The notes under the pieces were generated by a model that was given only the letters and a program-made list of their open reading frames with translations, was not told where the DNA came from and did not search any database. A stretch of DNA of 64,000 nucleotides, taken from positions 4,762,923-4,826,922 of the forward strand of contig OY848922.1 in NCBI GenBank assembly GCA_963693285.1, given 5' to 3'. The translations under genes and the position numbers were made by a program. This stretch comes from Xestospongia muta (Eukaryota > Porifera > Demospongiae > Haplosclerida > Petrosiidae). Shown here piece after piece: positions 57,594 to 64,000 of this stretch; within the stretch, counting starts at the first letter, position 1; each line of letters begins with the position of its first letter.

Positions 57594-58905
57594 AGTTGAG
57601 ATGATACACCCAGACATGTAAATAACTTCGCCTTTTTACGTGCTATCTACATGGAACTTGCACCAATTGATTCAGCTTGCAAAAACACATATATAACATT
57701 TGGCTGTCTAGTGCTACGAAAAAGTAAGAAACTAAAAACCTCCATACATTTTTAATTGCATACCTTCGTCATACTTCAAATTACACACCTTCGAGGATTT
57801 AACGAATAACAATTTTCACTTCAAGAAGTCAGCCGTGTATCACAATGAAATTGAAAATTACAACTCTAATTGCATGAACAAATGTTCTATTATGACTGTT
57901 ATTATTATAAAAAGTAATAATCAGGTATTGTCTTTTGCAATTTAAGGCAGCTATTAAGAAACTGTGGTTCTAAAAAAAAAGATTTTAATAAAGAAGGAAG
58001 ACTTTCTCTTTCTGTAACCTCTTGATGTTGGCTCATGAATGTCCCTTCGACCATACCTAGCCAAATCAGCTAAAGGAATTCTTTTAACTTTACCTTCAAA
58101 TATAACCAATGGCTTAACTCGAGAAACACCATCTGCAAACAAGGTAAGTTGAACAGTGCATTGTCTTTTATCCAAGCCTGTAGATGCAGCACGAACCCAT
58201 ACACTCTTTGACCCTACATCGTTGCATGTAGGACCACCAGTGAAAGAAAAAGGAAGTGGTGTTTGGTCAACATTGGCGATACAACTTAAATGAAATCTGC
58301 CCAACGTTTCATCAACTTGTTCTCCTTATAGAGAAATCTCTCTAAATAAATGATGGAAATGACGAATAGCTTCTTTCTTGCTTTCTGGTGGTTTCTGACA
58401 TGAATTGGTGGCAAGTCTCAAGCTAATTTTATAGCGTTTTTTAAAACCAGCAAACCAGCCATCTGAAAAAGAAAAATTTTAACCAGGATATTGTTCGTTA
58501 AAATCGGTTTGGCACTGTTCTTGAACCACCAGCCTTTAATTTTGATACCCCTTCGACGTAGCTGTCGAAACTCTGCATGGACCTGCTCTTCCATTAAAGG
58601 AAACTGAGCACTTCTTATAAACATCACTCTTTTGGTACCTTTTTTGCTTTTCTTGATTTTTTCCTCATCTTTTATCCACCTCATCACCGTTTTTGTATTT
58701 AATGTAAACGTTTTATATGTTTTGTAGAGATTGCAATCATTTTCTTTGTACCAACTAACAACTCGAATCATTTCTTATCTTGTGTAGCTCCTTCTTGACC
58801 GTTTTAAAGACCCTGTTTCTTTTAAAAGGATCGCTGATGCCTCAGACATACTAAATTTCACAGACATTTCTATTACACTCGTTTTTTCACGTGGCATTAA
58901 TATAA
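57594..58905 (-). pseudogene. Pogo-like transposon with transposase, copy 3
   Basis: Minus strand: MPREKTSVIEMSVKF at about 58899, a stop, then 58418-58771 with a helix-turn-helix (RVVSWYKENDCNLYKTYKTF, KTVMRWIKDEEKI) and a CENP-B-like second DNA-binding part (LMEEQVHAEFRQLRRRGIKI). After a frame change comes GRFHLSCIANVDQTPLPFSF (first DDE Asp, NVDQTP) at 58304-58240, then STGLDKRQCTVQLTLFADG and KPLVIFEGK. The later catalytic part is missing, as the frame runs into the 3' region at about 57975. A stop lies before GEQVDETLG. Dead transposase of the pogo/Tigger type. Confidence 0.8.
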
Positions 58906-59039
58906 CATTGCTTATTAATAATTTATTAATAAATCATTAATAATCATTAATAATTCATTACCGTAGCGCTTAATAAAAAAGAGTTCTGACCAAGATAAAT
59001 ATGTGCGCTTAACAAACAGTATGCGCTTAATAACCATAT

Positions 59040-60358
59040 GCTGTCTCCAAAGCGAAAGGTTTCCACCGTACCTCAAGGCCTCTTTTGGTTCAGGGCAGAA
59101 GGAAGTCCTTTGCGAATGCTCTGGACCATGCCTGGATATAACAGATACAGAATGTAGGCATAGAAATACCTGTTACAGTAATTCCCTTCCTCTTTAGCTC
59201 AGTTGCTATAAGAGGGCTATTATAAAATCTATCTAGGTATACATCATACCCCTTATCCTCAAGTCCACCCACCAGTGTACGGACAACTCTGGCTGTGTGG
59301 GGTAGCTCAGGTCCTACAAGCTCTGTTGCCCGTCCATATCATATGGCTACCTTATAAAGGTAGCCAGACACACTGTCAGCAAGTACAAATGCCTTTATAC
59401 CCCAAGGAGTTGGTTTACCTTTGAGGTACTGCCGAAAACTAACCCTGCCTTTGAAGGCAATCACTGACTCATCAATAGCCACATGTTGTGAAAGAGTGTA
59501 GGATGATTGAAATGCTGGAACTAGATGGTCAAGTAATGGCTCATATCAATATCACAACTACAAAACCCTTCATTTCATCTATTGTCACTGGACGCCAGCT
59601 TCTGTATAATGAGCCACGCTTTATCTATAAGAAAGAGGTATGTTAGAGTAACTAATTGTTTATTACTACTTACCTGCATACAACCAATCTTCTTAGCAGC
59701 ATACTTATTGGTATTATCCACAAGAAATCGCCACAAAGCATCAGAGAAGAATAGAGAAAAATAATCTTCTGGTGACTGAACAGATGGATATATGTTACTA
59801 CCAGATGACTGAGTAAATAAGATATGGCTAGGCTCTGTGTCATCTATATTTGGAATGAAAAACTACTTAGCTACTACACAACTTATCAGCTCCTACTACT
59901 ATCCAATGATAATCAGGTACTGTGACACCAATACCTCTTCCTCTGACAGCACTTCTTCCTCTCGCAACACCTCTTCTTATCCCAGGACCTATTCCTATTC
60001 TAGTACCTCCCACTTCTGCAGTATGATTTGTCTCATCATTTACATTCTCTTCATCTTGCTCATCCTCAAAGCTATCACTCTCTTCACTATCAACACTATC
60101 ACTATCATCAAATTCACTATCACAAAAATCCTCTCCCAATACATGTTGGGCGGGACCATAAATAACTAATAAACAAAGGAGGACTTTCTCGTTGATAAAA
60201 AAACAAAGGTTAGTTGAAAAAAACAGTCTATTAATGTAATGTCACAAATTTGTGACAATTGTCTAAATTAATAGTACATGTGTGTCATGGATTTGTGTCA
60301 ATTGTCCCCCTTAAATGTACTGATATGTCACAAACTTGTGACAATTGTCCCATAAGGG
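59040..60358 (-). pseudogene. piggyBac transposase P2, N-terminal two thirds, with terminus
   Basis: Right end: TTAA at 60359-60362 next to CCCTTATGGGACAATTGTC (reversed), typical of piggyBac. Coding on the minus strand: acidic N-terminus at 59867-60139 (GEDFCDSEFDDSDSVDSEES), then QHVAIDESVIAFKGRVSFRQ and KGKPTPWGIKAFVLADSVSG near 59500-59360, a stop after YKVAI, GLEDKGYDVYLDRFYNSPLI (59272-59210) and LNQKRP-stop-GTVETF (59095-59055). First and second Asp are present (IDES, LADS, LDRF). The C-terminal third and left terminus are gone; the pogo-like copy adjoins. Confidence 0.83.
60241..60342. repeat. Palindromic subterminal repeats of piggyBac P2
   Basis: Three 16-bp palindromes or near-palindromes, each followed by an 'aattgtc' extension: GTCACAAATTTGTGAC at 60241-60256, GTCATGGATTTGTGTC at 60284-60299 and GTCACAAACTTGTGAC at 60327-60342. 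Spacing is exactly 43 bp. They are probably transposase binding sites. Confidence 0.8.
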
Positions 60359-60362
60359 TTAA

Positions 60363-60690
60363 ACAACAATCACCCTTGAGAAATTTACAAGCAGGGTTGT
60401 TTATGAATTTGAACCATAAATATATGTACATATTAATATTTCTATTTACTTAGCAACGACAGTTTCTATCTCTTTATAAGCTCAATATAACATGTTATTT
60501 CAACAAATTTATAACACGACAAAGAAATGATGGGAGAAATGGATTTGAAAAGAAAGTCAAGAGTGATCATTTCATGACACTTTACATTTACATAATATGT
60601 ACTAGACTTTTATTGTTTGTTTTATATACATTAAATAGAACAGAGCGTAAAATAGAAGCTTCATTAATATGCTTACATATATATACTGAC
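60363..60690. other. Intron sequence
   Basis: AT-rich intron 3' of ankyrin exon 60691, up to the piggyBac terminus. No gene or repeat recognised. Confidence 0.6.
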
Positions 60691-60789
60691 CTTATCAGTA
60701 TGGTGGATATTCACACCATGCTGAAGTAACAAAGTAACAACATCTGTTTTGCCATTTGCTGCTGCTGCTATCAGTGGACTCCATCCATC
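60691..60789 (-). CDS. Ankyrin repeat exon
   Basis: The exon is 99 nt, phase 0-0, acceptor 'ttgtag', donor GTCAGT. It encodes DGWSPLIAAAANGKTDVV, then LLLQHG and a loop ending HHTDK. It is a well-formed 33-residue ankyrin repeat (G-x-SPL-x-x-A-A, V-x-x-LL-x-x-G). It lies just outside the piggyBac element that ends at 60358. Confidence 0.92.
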
Positions 60790-63670
60790 CTACAATTAAT
60801 AAGAACAAAATGTAATTAGAGACATACATTAAGTATTACTTTTTAATTACATGTTATTATATTTAACATTATGTACATGTTCATGTACATAATGTGTACA
60901 TGTACTTGATATACTGGTCAATTAAGGACTGGGTATACTCACTTTTTAAAGATTTTAAATGATATATACAATATGATAAAATTGGGAAAAAGAATGATCA
61001 TTTCATAAAAACTAAGAAATTGTTAATTCTTAGTCTCAAAGTTGAGTGACTATTGTGGACTTGTTATATTTTATTGCATATTACAAGCACTATCTTAATC
61101 AACTCTTAAAATATAATAAAAAAGCCTTTCCTGCATTCCTTAAAGTATATTAATATTTACACAATATTAATATCAGAGACAGTAAACAGCGTTATCTGTT
61201 AGCTCAGATTGAAGGAAAGGATTGGAGAAAGTATTTCCTGAATATAGGTGAAATAGTACTTTTGACAGGTATATATCAATCACTCATAATGGCAACAGTA
61301 AATGACTTCTATTCCTTCCAATCAGGAATGAGTTACCAGGTTATATCATATGTAATGAGACCACTAAACCTCATTGAAAACCTCAAAAGGAAATGCAGGT
61401 TTATACTTAAACTATGCACTATCAAAAAACAGCCATCGTATGAGTTCAAATTGTCACATGATCACTTTATGATGTCATAAAAGCTCTGATCATAATGTTA
61501 CTATTTCATCATAATAAACTATATAGTGTTGATGAGCAATAGTAGTACAATTCAAATATTGTACATTAGTGGTTATCAGTATATACAATGTAACACTAAT
61601 GACAAAGAAAAACAAAACCATATTTTATAAAACATTCTAAGACTCTTTTGAAGACACTATTGATGCTGTAAGGGACTGGATTATTAATGATTTAGAGTAC
61701 TGCGATTTCTTGATTGCTATGTGCATCAGTGACTCAAAATACTCCATTGATCTCAACACGTACATAATATTATAGTCAATTCAAAATAACATAATTACAA
61801 TTTTTTTATTCAATTGCTCATGATTGTTGTAGCCATTGGTAATTTTTATTTTCTTATTATAGGTTTTTAGTAAATGATACAATGTGATTATAGGAAACTA
61901 TATATGATAGGTAGTACACAGTGGACTGATGTGTATAATATATACACATTTTATGAGATATGAGATATCATATGAATAGATACTTATAGATAAAAGGTAT
62001 ATTTTAACTACAACCTACTCAAATGATCTCCAGTATATAAATTTGCATCTGCAAACAACAATATGTCTATCGTGGCTAAGTGAATGCCCATGCTTGACAC
62101 AAAATTATGTCTATCACATATAATTATTAGTACAGTGATAATTATGTAGTTATTTAAAATAATCTGATTCTATTAATTAAAAAAGGTAATATTGTAATGT
62201 TTACATTCATTGATGTCTCATATCATGTAAATATACTGTATAGGTTTTTTTTTCGAAGGGGGGGGGGGGGCAATATTTTCTTGGATGACGTCAAAAAATT
62301 TTGTTGGTTCATGGTAAAAATTTCGTTGTCGAGCGATCTAGTCTAAACCACACCCTTATACACATGGTGTACAAATGGCATACTTTGCCATTCAAGCCAT
62401 GATATGAGACTACCACCAGTACAAACGAACCTGGGATGCTAAATTTGGGAAACAACTTGAGTGCCAGAGAGAAACGAGTTGGCAGCTGCAATCAAAGTTG
62501 ATGGTGCAGATTGTGCTAAAGAGCCATGAGGATAGGGTAGGTTGTTCTTTTCCCTCTTGAAGTATTGAAAGAAGGCCATACTGAATCTAAGACTCTTTGA
62601 TCAACAACGTGATAACATGCATGCAACCACCTGTACGCATGAATGGGCGTGGCACATTGCATCTAATTAAGTTTTGTGGGTAAATATTTCATGTTTTGTT
62701 TCTCAACCACGAAAACCAAACACTACGTTTGATATACAACAGGGGGTGTGGTCAGACAGTGTGTCTCAATATATAGCAGGTATATTATTATATCTATAGT
62801 ACCACATAGTACACAGTCTACATAATTATGTATTGAAAATATAGTGGTTATGTATTGTGTATACATATCAATGTCTAATATGTAAGCAGTTACAAATTAG
62901 TAATAAAAAATTATAACAATAGTCAAAACAATACAAATCATATGTCACATATAGAAAGAATAGCTAGAGAGAAAAGTAAATAAAGTAATAATTATTACTA
63001 TCATATTATATTGATACTACTACAGTGAACTACACTTAAAGGACACTGTGAATTAACCCTTTAGTAATGAATGTTGTATATTTGTAAGATTTATTGTGTA
63101 GGCATTAACAAGGAAGGTTACAAATCTTCAACTAAAAATACCCTGGTATATTTATTAAGAATGCTCATCATAGTAATTAACATACAAAATGAGAACACTA
63201 ATAAAATGTTTACGTTATGGAAAGTGGATACTGTATCATTTGGATCATTCTACGTAGGTTAATGATTTTGATGAAGAAGATGACTTAGAATATGAGCTAA
63301 TGGACACTTTTAACAATAAAAGGTAAAGTATAAAATTATAAACACACAGAGTAGTTATAATAATACAGAAATGTTTCATGGGTGAGTTTAATACTTTTGC
63401 ACAAAGAACAGCTTCGACACTGATAACCTCATGAAAATTTCACAAAACAATTCACCTAACCAATGTAGTATTAGAAGGCTTAAAACATTTTCGTTTGGAA
63501 ACTGTTTCGTGACAACACACTAAATTAATTAATTATGATACAGTATATGGGGTTGTGCATTTTCATTGATAAATTGTTAAAGTAGACACTTTCATACTAT
63601 GAACACAAGGTTGTATGGTGTCTGATATATAGAGAATTTACACTGTATATCAATATAATAATATACTTAC
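60790..63670. other. Intron between ankyrin exons
   Basis: AT-rich intron of 2.9 kb with one interspersed repeat (62235-62491). Plus frames at 61262-61480 and 63071-63262 show no motif. No further ankyrin exon was found on the minus strand. Confidence 0.6.
62235..62491 (-). repeat. Interspersed repeat, copy 2 (inverted to 22486)
   Basis: The reverse complement matches 22486-22728, including the FSLALKLFPKFSIP-type coding appearance and 'tttagactagatcgctcg'-like sequence, and ends in a long G run at about 62258-62271. The two copies are about 40 kb apart and in opposite orientation. Confidence 0.72.
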
Positions 63671-63769
63671 AACACCAGGTATATTCGGATCTGCATTTGA
63701 TTTCAAAAGATATTGAACAATATCTATGTATCCATGACGTGATGCCCACCATATACTAGTCCACTTGTT
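63671..63769 (-). CDS. Ankyrin repeat exon (most upstream in window)
   Basis: The exon is 99 nt in phase 0-0, with acceptor 'tgtag' and donor GTAAGT. It encodes 33 residues beginning NKWTSIWWASRHGYIDIV, followed by LL and a GADPN-like turn (NADPN). Spacing fits one ankyrin repeat, but the usual TPLH motif is changed to TSIWW, so it is a diverged repeat. Earlier exons must lie to the right of the window. Confidence 0.85.
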
Positions 63770-64000
63770 CTACATGTAATGATAATAGTAATAGTATAAT
63801 TATTCATCAATATATCAATAGTACAATCATTATACACACACATATACTGATACATATGTACTTACATGTATATGACTATAATGATAAGTGATAATATTAA
63901 TAATATGTATTATAATAATTGTGACCTAGCTTGGAAAAACCACACATGTTGTGCTAAACATTTGAACAAGCAGTTGTGTATAAACAGTTGCTACATGGTC

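Larger units (their letters stand above)
11465..63769 (-). other. Gene span: ankyrin–Roc–COR–Death protein (5' end outside window)
   Basis: Twenty exons on the minus strand, entered separately, share consistent phases: phase 0 between ankyrin exons, phase 1 from the last ankyrin exon into the GTPase exon, phase 0 into the COR C-terminal exon and phase 1 throughout the linker/Death part. The encoded order is ankyrin repeats, Roc-like GTPase, COR, linker, Death domains. The same order occurs in the non-kinase part of DAPK1-family proteins. Such proteins are cytoplasmic signalling scaffolds in apoptosis or innate immunity; that role is inferred here. Introns are short near the 3' end but reach about 12-13 kb between ankyrin exons because of transposons. 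No start codon is in the window. Confidence 0.85.

Noticed and set aside
59837..60169. Plus-strand Ser/Thr-rich frame of 110 codons
   Set aside because: It is the antisense of the acidic piggyBac N-terminus on the minus strand.

Overview
The window looks like an AT-rich genome of an early-branching invertebrate animal, most likely a sponge. I infer this from the spliced genes with short GT-AG introns, the ankyrin array built from 99-nt one-repeat-per-exon units, the ANK–Roc-COR–Death architecture, and the animal-type DNA transposons. No bacterial features, tRNA, rRNA or CRISPR were seen. The species cannot be proved from the sequence alone.

One host gene dominates. It lies on the minus strand, enters from beyond the right edge and ends near 11.3 kb. 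I could place 20 exons by splice sites, reading phase and protein similarity: seven full single-repeat ankyrin exons (63.7, 60.7, 47.5, 35.2, 28.5, 20.8 and 20.3 kb), a degenerate last repeat (19.9 kb), a long exon with P-loop GTPase (Roc-like) plus COR (19.77-17.90 kb), a COR C-terminal exon (17.84-17.39 kb), short linker exons, and four Death-fold exons (16.5, 12.9, 12.4, 11.7 kb). The domain order matches the C-terminal two thirds of DAPK1-type proteins. A kinase, if present, would lie outside the window. The first Death exon ends in a stop while the next ones can be spliced in the same phase, so alternative 3' ends are likely.

Left part (1-11 kb): mostly AT-rich non-coding DNA with a GA microsatellite, a decayed zinc-binding gene relic (2.4-3.4 kb), a decayed duplicate of the gene's 3' region (6.5-7.7 kb plus two dead linker exons at 10.4 and 10.7 kb), and the end of a dead piggyBac element.

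Right part (21.5-60.4 kb): the introns between ankyrin exons are swollen by nested transposons. Three consecutive blocks (about 25.6-33.2, 33.2-44.7 and 44.7-56.1 kb) each carry the same order: small TIR element with a HIRAN-like reading frame, piggyBac transposase, one ankyrin exon, Ty3/Gypsy gag-protease-RT relic, and integrase tail. Blocks 2 and 3 add a PHD-finger relic, a THAP/DDE_Tnp_4 transposase relic and a Kolobok/Mutator-like transposase joined to a YqaJ-type nuclease. So transposon-laden DNA was amplified together with a host coding exon, lengthening the ankyrin array. hAT relics (21.6-25.5 kb), a pogo-like element (57.6-58.9 kb) and a second piggyBac (59.0-60.36 kb, with a TTAA terminus and palindromic subterminal repeats) flank the triplication.

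The most notable points are the coupled exon/transposon triplication, the roughly 225-residue gap between P-loop and switch II in the GTPase, the alternative Death-domain ends, the Mutator-like–TGA–YqaJ coding unit shared by two copies, the TIR element with a HIRAN-like frame, and an exact empty/filled site pair for an 849-bp TTAA insertion.
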